Part shown: one piece after another, positions 21,492-27,138 of the stretch
Position numbering within the stretch: position 1 is the stretch's first letter
Layout of the letters: each line of letters starts with the position of its first letter
IMG/VR virus record: IMGVR_UViG_3300017739_000082
Span: 1 to 27,138 of that record
DNA from: a virus
Length of the DNA stretch: 27,138 bases
Reading direction: 5' to 3' (one strand)
The notes under the pieces: model-generated
Databases searched by the model: none
The model's input: the letters and a program-made list of their open reading frames with translations, nothing else
What the model was told of the DNA's origin: nothing
Position numbers and translations under genes: made by a program

Positions 21492-21722
21492 ATGTTTCTT
21501 GTAAATTTTTTTCTATCTAGACCATCTGTTTACACTCTTCCTGGAACTTGGGAAAAGCAACCTTTAATAAAACACGGTAATTATGCTGGATTGCCACCAG
21601 AAGGTCAGATAGTTGCTATCATTTTGATACTGCTATTTTTAGTCACAGGATATGGACTATATGTAGCATTTGGACCACCTAATAAAAAATTAACTGATCC
21701 TTGGGATGAGCACGACGATTAA
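21492..21722 (+). CDS. psbN: PsbN-like photosystem II assembly protein with a long N-terminal extension
   Basis: A 76-residue protein. The last 30 residues have the PsbN pattern: a membrane helix (about 40-58, IVAIILILLFLVTGYGLY) running into VAFGPPNKKLTDPWDEHDD, which is the characteristic picocyanobacterial PsbN C-terminus (G-(L/Y)-x-x-A-F-G-P, then L-x-D-P-(W/F)-D/E-x-H-x-D). PsbN is a thylakoid protein needed for photosystem II assembly and repair. Host PsbN is about 43-50 residues; here some 38 residues precede the helix (PSVYTLPGTWEKQPLIKHG) and match nothing I know. There is no internal ATG to give a shorter form. The gene stands alone on the plus strand, convergent with the Hli micro-operon. 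I am confident of the C-terminal match and unsure of the role of the extension. Confidence 0.72.
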   Translation: MFLVNFFLSRPSVYTLPGTWEKQPLIKHGNYAGLPPEGQIVAIILILLFLVTGYGLYVAFGPPNKKLTDPWDEHDD

Positions 21723-21780
21723 AGCAATATTAAAGTTTATTATTATTTTTTCTGGTGTAGTTACTTTTTTCGAGTTTTTT

Positions 21781-21894
21781 TCAATTTTCTTTTAATTTTT
21801 TAAATAAATGAGTGGAATTTGTTATCTGCTCTTCTTTTTTTCTACAGTGTTCACAGTTACATTTACAGTGAGGACATTCACACTTATTTTGCAT
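21781..21894 (-). CDS. 37-residue cysteine-rich peptide
   Basis: ATG at 21894 to TGA at 21781. Residues 5-17 hold six Cys and two His in the order KCECPHCKCNCEHC, i.e. CxCxxCxCxCxxC, followed by a charged, Cys-free tail (RKKEEQITNSTHLF). So dense a set of thiols in a peptide this short would bind a metal such as zinc or copper, or an iron-sulfur cluster; the beginning is reminiscent of cyanobacterial metallothionein. It is the last gene of the minus-strand micro-operon, 36 bases after the preceding stop. No strong ribosome-binding site. Confidence 0.55.
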   Translation of the reverse strand: MQNKCECPHCKCNCEHCRKKEEQITNSTHLFKKLKEN

Positions 21895-21930
21895 TAGAAA
21901 AAATAGATTTATTTTAATTCTATTAGTTAT

Positions 21931-22032
21931 TTATACAGATAAAGATCCAGCAAATCCTGCAATCGTGCCTACAGCAACGAAAAATCCAAATTCTATTAAT
22001 GGATAATATGGATTATAAAATATTTTTTTCAT
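21931..22032 (-). CDS. 33-residue single-helix membrane peptide
   Basis: MKKIFYNPYYPLIEFGFFVA continuing to a helix rich in Gly, Ala and Phe and ending GFAGSLSV. One membrane segment (about residues 12-30), positive N-terminus. The start overlaps the stop of the previous micro-gene (ATGA), which argues that it is a real gene. Looks like the small membrane peptides that accompany Hli genes in cyanophages; no named family. Confidence 0.6.
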   Translation of the reverse strand: MKKIFYNPYYPLIEFGFFVAVGTIAGFAGSLSV

Positions 22033-22103
22033 ACGAATACTAGTGAGCTCACATTTGTGAGTAAATAGATTGCTATGAGAGTTGTGAAGATAAGATGATT
22101 CAT
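22029..22103 (-). CDS. 24-residue membrane peptide
   Basis: MNHLIFTTLIAIYLLTNVSS followed by LVFV: essentially one hydrophobic helix. It is linked to the upstream gene by a TAATG overlap and to the downstream gene by an ATGA overlap. The two exact overlaps are the main evidence for it; on size alone it could be a chance frame that only helps re-initiation. Confidence 0.5.
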   Translation of the reverse strand: MNHLIFTTLIAIYLLTNVSSLVFV

Positions 22104-22273
22104 TAAGTTCCTTGATAAATGGGAGTCATTACGCCACCACCCTGATCATCATCGTCATCATTATTACTAGCACGTAAGACTAGCTCTAATAAGACTGCAA
22201 AACCTATGGGATATAAACACCATAGGATTGCAAAAAAAGGTGATATTTCATTAGTTGCTGACAACTCAGGCAT
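22103..22273 (-). CDS. 56-residue membrane protein with acidic stretch, Hli-operon companion
   Basis: One helix near the N-terminus (about residues 10-30, PFFAILWCLYPIGFAVLLEL), then a run of five Asp (RASNNDDDDDQGGG) and a short end VMTPIYQGT. I recall small proteins with this arrangement (one helix, Asp run, Gly-rich, M-x-P-x-Y/L-Q) beside Hli genes in Prochlorococcus and its phages. The start and stop are both in TAATG overlaps with its neighbours. Thylakoid location is inferred from context. Confidence 0.65.
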   Translation of the reverse strand: MPELSATNEISPFFAILWCLYPIGFAVLLELVLRASNNDDDDDQGGGVMTPIYQGT

Positions 22274-22398
22274 TAAAACATGCCGAAGAACATATGTCCT
22301 GTGAGTAAATCAGATGTTGCTGCTGCAACAAGACCAAGCATTGCTAGTCTTCCGTTCCAGTTTTCAGCAATAACTTTTTGTTTTTCTAATTTTTTCAT
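22273..22398 (-). CDS. hli: High-light-inducible protein (Hli), divergent third copy
   Basis: A 41-residue one-helix chlorophyll-binding protein. AENWNGRLAMLGLVAAAT (about residues 10-27) carries the ExxNGR motif with the Glu, Asn and Arg that ligate chlorophyll and hold the helix, but the second half (SDLLTGHMFFGMF) departs from the usual GAYxTTGQIIPG ending. Hli proteins bind chlorophyll and carotenoid and protect photosystems and their assembly under stress; phage copies are thought to keep host photosynthesis going during infection. Start and stop overlap the neighbouring genes. Confidence 0.8.
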   Translation of the reverse strand: MKKLEKQKVIAENWNGRLAMLGLVAAATSDLLTGHMFFGMF

Positions 22399-22505
22399 TA
22401 GAAAATACCAGGAATGATCTGACCAGTTGTCCAGTATGCACCAACTGCGGCTACGAATCCAAGCATTGCTGCCCAGCCATTAAATCTTTCTGCTTCAGGA
22501 GTCAT
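22398..22505 (-). CDS. hli: High-light-inducible protein (Hli), minimal copy
   Basis: A 35-residue protein that is just the Hli helix: MTPEAERFNGWAAMLG and the phage-type ending GAYWTTGQIIPGIF. The motif reads ERFNGW, so the Arg of ExxNGR is replaced by Trp; cyanophage short Hli proteins often have this form as far as I remember. The missing Arg could alter the salt bridge with the Glu of a partner helix, so this copy may act as a heterodimer with another Hli. It lies 18 bases downstream of the first Hli gene, and its stop overlaps the third. Confidence 0.82.
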   Translation of the reverse strand: MTPEAERFNGWAAMLGFVAAVGAYWTTGQIIPGIF

Positions 22506-22523
22506 GATAATAAGTAATAAATT

Positions 22524-22721
22524 TTAAAAAATGCCAGGAATAATCTGACCTGTTGTGATGTAAGCACCTAATAGAGCTACAAATCCGAGCATTGCCCATC
22601 TACCATTAGCTTTTTCAGCCTCTCGTGGATAGCCTTCATAGGATATTGTCTCGTCAATATAAGGACGAGTTTCAGCTGGAAACATATTTTGTCTTCCACC
22701 TGATTCTGTAGTTGTTGTCAT
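22524..22721 (-). CDS. hli: High-light-inducible protein (Hli), full-length
   Basis: A 65-residue protein with a soluble N-terminal part (residues 1-33, including YIDETISYEGYPRE) and the Hli helix: EKANGRWAMLGFVALLGAY (36-54) and TTGQIIPGIF at the end. Glu36, Asn39 and Arg41 are the expected chlorophyll-binding and helix-pairing residues. It is the first and best-conserved gene of the micro-operon. Upstream (22753-22790) lie 10-bp-spaced TTGTTACA-type repeats that may control the operon. Confidence 0.92.
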   Translation of the reverse strand: MTTTTESGGRQNMFPAETRPYIDETISYEGYPREAEKANGRWAMLGFVALLGAYITTGQIIPGIF

Positions 22722-22752
22722 TAGGATTTTATATCTTCTTTATATTTTACAC

Positions 22753-22790
22753 TTGTTACATTTTGTTACAGTACTTAATATTACTTAACA
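22753..22790 (-). promoter_or_regulatory. 10-bp-spaced repeats upstream of the Hli operon
   Basis: TTGTTACA occurs at 22753-22760 and again at 22763-22770, followed at the same 10-bp phase by weaker ACTTAATA (22773-22780) and ACTTAACA (22783-22790). One helical turn of spacing suggests a protein-binding site. I found no clean -10/-35 pair in the 104-base gap, so the promoter itself is not placed. Confidence 0.4.
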
Positions 22791-22825
22791 AATATAATAT
22801 ATAATATAAGTTTTTTTTATATCTC

Positions 22826-25396
22826 TTACTGTGACTGTCTTTCTGGAAGTATTGTCACTGAGGATTTAAATTTTTCGTCAGAGTTTCGAATTACTAAACC
22901 TCTAATAAAGGGTCTACCTTTTTTACTGAAGCTAATAATTTCTTTCATTCCAAGCTGGTTCTTACAACAATCTAATAGAAGAGAAATAAATCTTTTCTGA
23001 CCTACTGGTTTTGAACCTGTATCTTCACAATAGGCACAGTATGAGGCATATAAATGAAAATTACTATTTACATATCTTTCTTTTGAATCTTTAGCAGCTG
23101 GTATTTTTTTACCAACAGCAGAAACTGAATCTGGAGAATGAACAACTTCTGATTGTAACCACTCAACTAAATTATTACTGGTTAATAAAATGCTATTTCT
23201 TACAGTTTTAAGATGATCTACTTTTTCATAAGTATCAAGTAAATATTCTCTCATATTTTGGGTATCCATTTTTAAAACCCAATTGACTAATCCTGGTAAA
23301 TATGACTTCCATAAGCCTGCTACTTCTCCACTTTCAAGTTTAATCATTTCAACAGCCTCACTATTTTTATCCCATAAAGGTCTGTTAAATTCAACAGTTA
23401 ATCGTCTTCTTGTCAAACCTGAAGTGTTATCTGTTGTCTGTATTGGTTCATTAGCACAAACCATAACCATACCTGTATAAACAAAAGGCTCTCCAACATT
23501 TTTATTTTTTTCTTCAAATCTTAAATTATCTCCTCCAGTTAAAGCTTTAAATATTTGAGCAGATCCACCATATCTTTCTGAATCATTTATTAGTGTTAGT
23601 CTTTTACCTTTTATAGATGCAATTTCAAAACGACTTTGTTCTAATTGATTTAGCGTTGTCGAAGCGTAATTACCATTACCAATAAGAGCACAACATAAAT
23701 TAGCGAAGGTTGATTTACCTCGTCCCCCTGGACCAATAACCTCCAAGAATCGTTGTAATTCATGGCCTTTCCCTACTAAACAAGCTTTTAACCATGCTCT
23801 TAATACTTGTACTCTTTCCTCGTCATTATATTGGGTCTTTCTTAACCACTGAATGATTGGACCAGAATCAGCATAAGGATCATAATCAAAGTCTAAACCC
23901 CAAGTCAAATAATTCTCTTGATCATGTGGTAAAAACTCTGATGAACTCATTTCAAGAACACCATTTTTAAATGCTAATTTATCAGGATCATCATTCCAAT
24001 ATGGTTGAGTAATATATGCTTTCGTTAGATTTGTAACATCAGATAAAAGATGAGATGTAAATCCACCAGGAGTAGGTATACTTTCCCTTAAAAATAAATC
24101 TTGAACAAAGTGTTTATATTCATCTTTATATTCTTCTCTACGCCAAGTTCCTTTTTTACTTTGATAAAACATAAACGTATCATATTTAGGGTCATATCTC
24201 CAACCACATTCGATAACCATCCCTGTAACCATTTCAGCCAACTCTGAAGCTGGAGCAGTTTTAGGTCTTCCTTTAGTTATTACTTTTTCTCTTATATCTT
24301 TCTGTTCTTTTAAAGAAGGTTCACCTATTAATTCACTTAATACTTGATTTACAAGAGGTATTGGTAATTCAGCATTGTCTTGTTTAAATGCTTTTTTTGC
24401 TTTTTCTGCAAGTTTGTCAGGAGACTCTACAACAAATCCACCTATATCTATATAACCATCTTCTTTAGCCATAGCTCTTAAATGATGTAAACCACAATGA
24501 TTTTCTGGAGCAGGACCGCCATCTACAACTTCAAATGTATCCCATTTTTTTTCACATACTCCTTCTTCAAAATTATCTGCTTGTTTTGACCAATCAATCC
24601 AATCACCAAGTAAAGTCCCATCAACTTGTTTAAGGCTCATGCCTACCTTTAACCAGTCATCATAATCAGAAGATCGTGAAGGATTTAGGTGATCTAAATA
24701 TATTTTTGCTTCCTGTATATATTCTTCTTGTTGAAATTCTGAACCCTCTTCGTAATCTAAATTTACTTGTTGAGTAACAATACCACTTCTGATAGGTTTT
24801 TTATATTTATTTGTAGGATAGGATTTTGCTATTGCTTCGTATAACCATTCAGGCATTTCAGGAGGATTTTTAGCAAATTCAAATCCACCATGAGGAGTTG
24901 TAAAATATCCATCTGTATCAGGATGGCTACCCATTATTGCTCCCTGTCTAGATCTAAATAAGATTTCAAAAGATGGTATTCCTATTTTTATTGTTGCTTT
25001 ATCTGGTAATAATTTTAATTTTGATGCAGGGACGCTAAAAAGCATTCTTTGCCTGTCTTGTTTTCCAGATGAGATAGTAAGGGTAGGAGGGAAAGCACCC
25101 GATATAGGGGCTCCTGCAAGCTCCTCAAGGTCTTTTATTGCTTCAGTCCCATCTATATCAACCCAGACTAAACCACCACTGTTTGACCACACTCCTGTTA
25201 TTAATCCAACTCCTGTTGCATTCCCTTGATCAAACTCATGTTTAATTTCTTCCACGGAGTATGGTTGTGTAGTCCAACCAGCTATATATGCTCTTTTACC
25301 TTGTAATGGTGTTAATGCCCAATCTTTAGGGATTAAGTCAAAATTAATCTCTCCGGGTTTTAAATGATTATTTGATTCTGGTGATGCAGTTGGCAT
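22826..25396 (-). CDS. Primase-polymerase/helicase (P4/D5-like)
   Basis: An 856-residue replication protein with three parts. Residues about 15-200 are an archaeo-eukaryotic-type primase-polymerase domain: GVGLITG near 62-68, LVWVDIDG (76-83, metal-binding D80 and D82), and TISSGKQDRQRMLF (107-120), where the usual His of the third motif is not apparent and Arg stands in its place. Residues about 230-315 look like PriCT_2 (SSDYDDWLKVGMSLKQVDG, FEEGVCEKKWDTFE). The C-terminal half is a D5/P4-type superfamily-3 helicase: GPGGRGKSTF near 552 (Walker A), LTLINDSE near 590 (Walker B), MVMVCANEPI and TRRRLTVEF (sensor/arginine finger), and a C-terminal winged-helix-like end. It should prime and unwind DNA at the phage origin. 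T4-like cyanophages use gp41/gp61 instead. Confidence 0.9.
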   Translation of the reverse strand: MPTASPESNNHLKPGEINFDLIPKDWALTPLQGKRAYIAGWTTQPYSVEEIKHEFDQGNATGVGLITGVWSNSGGLVWVDIDGTEAIKDLEELAGAPISGAFPPTLTISSGKQDRQRMLFSVPASKLKLLPDKATIKIGIPSFEILFRSRQGAIMGSHPDTDGYFTTPHGGFEFAKNPPEMPEWLYEAIAKSYPTNKYKKPIRSGIVTQQVNLDYEEGSEFQQEEYIQEAKIYLDHLNPSRSSDYDDWLKVGMSLKQVDGTLLGDWIDWSKQADNFEEGVCEKKWDTFEVVDGGPAPENHCGLHHLRAMAKEDGYIDIGGFVVESPDKLAEKAKKAFKQDNAELPIPLVNQVLSELIGEPSLKEQKDIREKVITKGRPKTAPASELAEMVTGMVIECGWRYDPKYDTFMFYQSKKGTWRREEYKDEYKHFVQDLFLRESIPTPGGFTSHLLSDVTNLTKAYITQPYWNDDPDKLAFKNGVLEMSSSEFLPHDQENYLTWGLDFDYDPYADSGPIIQWLRKTQYNDEERVQVLRAWLKACLVGKGHELQRFLEVIGPGGRGKSTFANLCCALIGNGNYASTTLNQLEQSRFEIASIKGKRLTLINDSERYGGSAQIFKALTGGDNLRFEEKNKNVGEPFVYTGMVMVCANEPIQTTDNTSGLTRRRLTVEFNRPLWDKNSEAVEMIKLESGEVAGLWKSYLPGLVNWVLKMDTQNMREYLLDTYEKVDHLKTVRNSILLTSNNLVEWLQSEVVHSPDSVSAVGKKIPAAKDSKERYVNSNFHLYASYCAYCEDTGSKPVGQKRFISLLLDCCKNQLGMKEIISFSKKGRPFIRGLVIRNSDEKFKSSVTILPERQSQ

Positions 25397-25454
25397 TATT
25401 AAATATTATTTTGTCTAACAGTATGAGAGTAACTCTTATTTTCATCTATGAAAC

Positions 25455-25468
25455 CCCTATATGTAGGG
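25455..25468. other. Small palindrome in the gap before the primase gene
   Basis: CCCTATATGTAGGG: 5-bp arms CCCTA/TAGGG around TATG. The 147-base gap 25397-25543 otherwise has no gene I can support. The palindrome may be an operator, but it is short and could be chance. Confidence 0.3.
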
Positions 25469-25543
25469 AAATTTTCTTTTTTCTTTGGATTTGTACCCCA
25501 CAGTTAGTGTTGATATCCTTTAATTTATGCTACATATATCTGC

Positions 25544-26371
25544 CTATGCAGCTTCTGTATTATCTCCGTCAATACCCTCCATCTCAATCTCTGACTGCTT
25601 TTTAGATGGTAGAACCTCTTCGTAATACTTTGTAACTATATCTTTCCATTTTTGTTTATATTTTTCAATAGTATGTTTTTGAATTACAAAAACTTGAGAA
25701 GATTCTCTAGTAGCAACAAAAGTCATAATTAATTCTGGATTAAGTCCAACAGTATGTTCTAAAGCTAAAGCATAAGCAGCCATCTGTAATTGACATTTCT
25801 GATACTTCATAAAGCCAGCTCTTCTTTTTCCATACTCACTTTTAGGAGTAGATGAGTCCGGCCACTTAGAAGAGTAAGGACCATTACTAGTTTTAAGATC
25901 TCCTAAAACTAATTGACCTTTATACTCGGCAACGATGTCAGGGGCACCTGCCCATCCGTATTGTTTACCTTCTACAAAACCAGGATGCCAAACACGAGAT
26001 ATGCCATCAGAGCCTTTAGTCCAAGCATAATCATCTACATTTGATGGATTTTCAGCCCAGATAACATTTTCTAATTTACTTAGATTTGTAGGTAACCCAT
26101 TCCAGAATTCTGCAATTTCTTTATCATCTATTACTGGGTCTTTTTCAATTCCTAGTAAATACTCCTCCATTAGGGAGTGAACTTTTGTACCTCTCGCAGC
26201 AGCAGCTTCTCGACCTCCGGGGTTTTTCTTTGCCCATCTTTCTAATGCTGCTTTGTTGCCTTGTGTTTCTGAGAGGATAGTGGTTACAGATGGTAGAGCA
26301 CCGTAAGGAGTTTTATAGTGCCTTGACCCATTTATAGTAACTCTTGTGTCGCCATGAGAACGATAATCCAA
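25544..26371 (-). CDS. MGME1-like PD-(D/E)XK exonuclease
   Basis: A 275-residue protein with the order of motifs of the mitochondrial genome maintenance exonuclease 1 family, a PD-(D/E)XK nuclease related to RecB and Cas4. GTKVHSLMEEYL gives the N-terminal His (H65), GWAGAPDIV supplies the first Asp (D145), GQLVLGDLKTS has the second acidic residue and Lys (D158, K160), and KCQLQMAAYALALEH holds the Gln/Tyr of the last motif (Q197, Y200). Such enzymes degrade single-stranded or host DNA and process replication ends in many marine phages. The frame opens at a TTG (26371), and no ATG lies before residue 68. It sits between the primase-helicase and two small genes, all on the minus strand. The C-terminal 30 residues are Lys/Glu-rich. 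Confidence 0.86.
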   Translation of the reverse strand: MDYRSHGDTRVTINGSRHYKTPYGALPSVTTILSETQGNKAALERWAKKNPGGREAAAARGTKVHSLMEEYLLGIEKDPVIDDKEIAEFWNGLPTNLSKLENVIWAENPSNVDDYAWTKGSDGISRVWHPGFVEGKQYGWAGAPDIVAEYKGQLVLGDLKTSNGPYSSKWPDSSTPKSEYGKRRAGFMKYQKCQLQMAAYALALEHTVGLNPELIMTFVATRESSQVFVIQKHTIEKYKQKWKDIVTKYYEEVLPSKKQSEIEMEGIDGDNTEAA

Positions 26372-26406
26372 GAATAAATAGTCAGCTTTTGAAAGGATAT
26401 CGCCCC

Positions 26407-26718
26407 TTAATCTTGCTCTACTTCAGGTGGTCTATTTTCAAAGCAGTCTTCAATTTTCGATGCAAATGTTATATTTTGATAATTAGACACATGATCTTGT
26501 ATTCTTTTATGAATATCAAAGGCAGATTTGATGGCATCATCAGGACTAATCATTAGCTTTGAATTAGCCAGTAGTCCGGCTGTAAGCATCGTAATTGCCA
26601 ACTCTTGTGGATTTATGGTGAAACCTCTTAATGACTTACCATTATCGGTAAAAGAAGATAGTAAAAAATCAAGATGCTCAATATATGGATCTTGTCTTGG
26701 GTTGTCATTAGTAGCCAT
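26407..26718 (-). CDS. Unknown protein of the replication block
   Basis: A 103-residue protein (PRQDPYIEHLDFLLSSFTDN, TINPQELAITMLTAGLLANS, AFDIHKRIQDHVSN). A strong GGAGG is located five bases before its ATG, and the ATG overlaps the stop of the winged-helix gene upstream (TAATG). The helical pattern suggests a small accessory factor, for example a single-strand binding or clamp-type partner, but no motif supports a definite call. Confidence 0.62.
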   Translation of the reverse strand: MATNDNPRQDPYIEHLDFLLSSFTDNGKSLRGFTINPQELAITMLTAGLLANSKLMISPDDAIKSAFDIHKRIQDHVSNYQNITFASKIEDCFENRPPEVEQD

Positions 26719-26957
26719 TATTCCTCCTGATTAAGTATTTGATAAAGAGTAATTGTGTTTCTCTTTATTATGGGCACAAGTAATCCCTCGTCTTTTAGTG
26801 CAGAGAGCCTTCTTTGAATTGTTCTGTGATTTCTTTCGAATTTTTTAACAACATCAGTTACTGGGATTAAAACAAAATGATTACCATCAAATTCAGTTGA
26901 GGATTCATAAAGATACTTGTAGATACCTTTAGCTAAATCGTCCATTAAATTGCTCAT
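26718..26957 (-). CDS. Small winged-helix DNA-binding protein
   Basis: From the ATG at 26957 (AAGG six bases upstream; another ATG is in frame at 26981) it has 79 residues. LIPVTDVVKKFERNHRTIQRRLSALKDEGL is a helix-turn-helix with a recognition helix (HRTIQRRLSALKD), followed by a two-stranded wing (LLVPIIKRNTITLYQIL). This is the usual form of small phage transcription regulators. It is the first small gene of the replication block and may control it. No ligand-binding domain is present. Confidence 0.7.
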   Translation of the reverse strand: MSNLMDDLAKGIYKYLYESSTEFDGNHFVLIPVTDVVKKFERNHRTIQRRLSALKDEGLLVPIIKRNTITLYQILNQEE

Positions 26958-26980
26958 TAGTGACCTTTTTACAGTTAACA

Positions 26981-27138
26981 TTATTTAGAAGTTTTTTTGT
27001 TTTTGATTTGTTGTAAAAATTTTTCTACTCCTGTTCTAGCACTTTCTAAACAGCTAGTCCAACAACCCTCCCAGTTGTACAGCCTACTTGGGTATTTATA
27101 CAAAACTAATCCTGTATTTCCATGTTTCAAACTCTTTA
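26981..27138 (-). CDS. Unknown protein, 5'-truncated by the right window edge
   Basis: Open from the right edge to the stop at 26981, leaving 51 codons: KSLKHGNTGLVLYKYPSRLY, then NWEGCWTSCLESARTGVEKF and a Lys-rich end. The upstream part is missing, so no family can be assigned. It overlaps the earlier possible start of the winged-helix gene by one base, consistent with the same transcript. Confidence 0.55.
   Translation of the reverse strand, partial: KSLKHGNTGLVLYKYPSRLYNWEGCWTSCLESARTGVEKFLQQIKNKKTSK

Noticed and set aside
1624-21935. TATAAATA octamers (T4-type late-promoter core), e.g. plus strand 640, 1624, 21480; minus strand 18521-18528 and 21928-21935
   Set aside because: Several lie just upstream of genes, but in DNA this A/T-rich a number of such octamers is expected by chance on two strands, some are inside coding sequence, and no -35-like or leader pattern is shared.
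1-27138. tRNA, rRNA, CRISPR, integrase, insertion sequences, attachment sites
   Set aside because: None was recognised on reading; a covariance-model search for tRNAs and structured RNAs was not possible here.

Overview
This AT-rich window is best read as part of the genome of a tailed phage that infects marine picocyanobacteria (Synechococcus or Prochlorococcus). The evidence is three high-light-inducible (Hli) genes, a PsbN-like photosystem protein, a possible NblA-like phycobilisome-degradation adaptor, many tail-fibre genes of the type common in marine phages, and a replication block with a primase-polymerase/helicase and an MGME1-like exonuclease. There is no rRNA, tRNA, insertion sequence, integrase or CRISPR array that I can see. 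Both ends are cut inside genes (a fibre gene at the left edge, an unknown gene at the right edge).

Layout. 1-6.5 kb (+): a tail-fibre locus built from repeated cassettes. Each of three cassettes is preceded by a near-identical 28-bp element; two carry a fibre-base gene plus a distal tip gene (glycine-rich adhesin; LamG-like lectin fold), and small tail-assembly-chaperone-like genes close two of the sets. 6.5-10.2 kb: putative virion or membrane proteins, three of them on the minus strand and apparently exported by signal peptides. 10.2-13.2 kb (+): small genes including an HNH nuclease, a basic phage protein, a 32-residue membrane peptide, an NblA-like protein and a degenerate GH24 lysozyme-like protein. 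13.1-15.9 kb (mostly -): a DUF1599-like nucleotide-metabolism protein and a chain of overlapping genes ending in a Dam-family methyltransferase with an altered catalytic motif. 15.9-18.5 kb: two possible virion proteins and a large double-HNH-like protein. 18.5-18.86 kb: a gene-free divergent region with direct and inverted repeats. 18.86-21.4 kb (+): a second fibre/tip/chaperone cassette. 21.5-22.7 kb: PsbN-like gene (+) facing a compact seven-gene minus-strand operon of 24-65 residue proteins (three Hli, three single-helix membrane peptides, one cysteine-rich peptide). 22.8-27.1 kb (-): primase-helicase, exonuclease, a small winged-helix protein and two unknowns.

How it may work together. 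The minus-strand block at the right edge looks like DNA replication; the Hli/PsbN/NblA-like group would act on the host photosynthetic membrane during infection; the fibre cassettes would set host range. Several small proteins at 6.5-10.2 kb look to me like families carried by T4-like cyanomyoviruses, whereas the primase-helicase and exonuclease are not the T4 replication set, so this may belong to a cyanophage lineage distinct from the T4-like ones. That lineage assignment is from memory and is uncertain. The most interesting parts are the overlapping micro-operon beside the PsbN-like gene, the NblA-like candidate, the cassette-type fibre locus with its repeated element, and the repeat-rich region at 18.5-18.8 kb.
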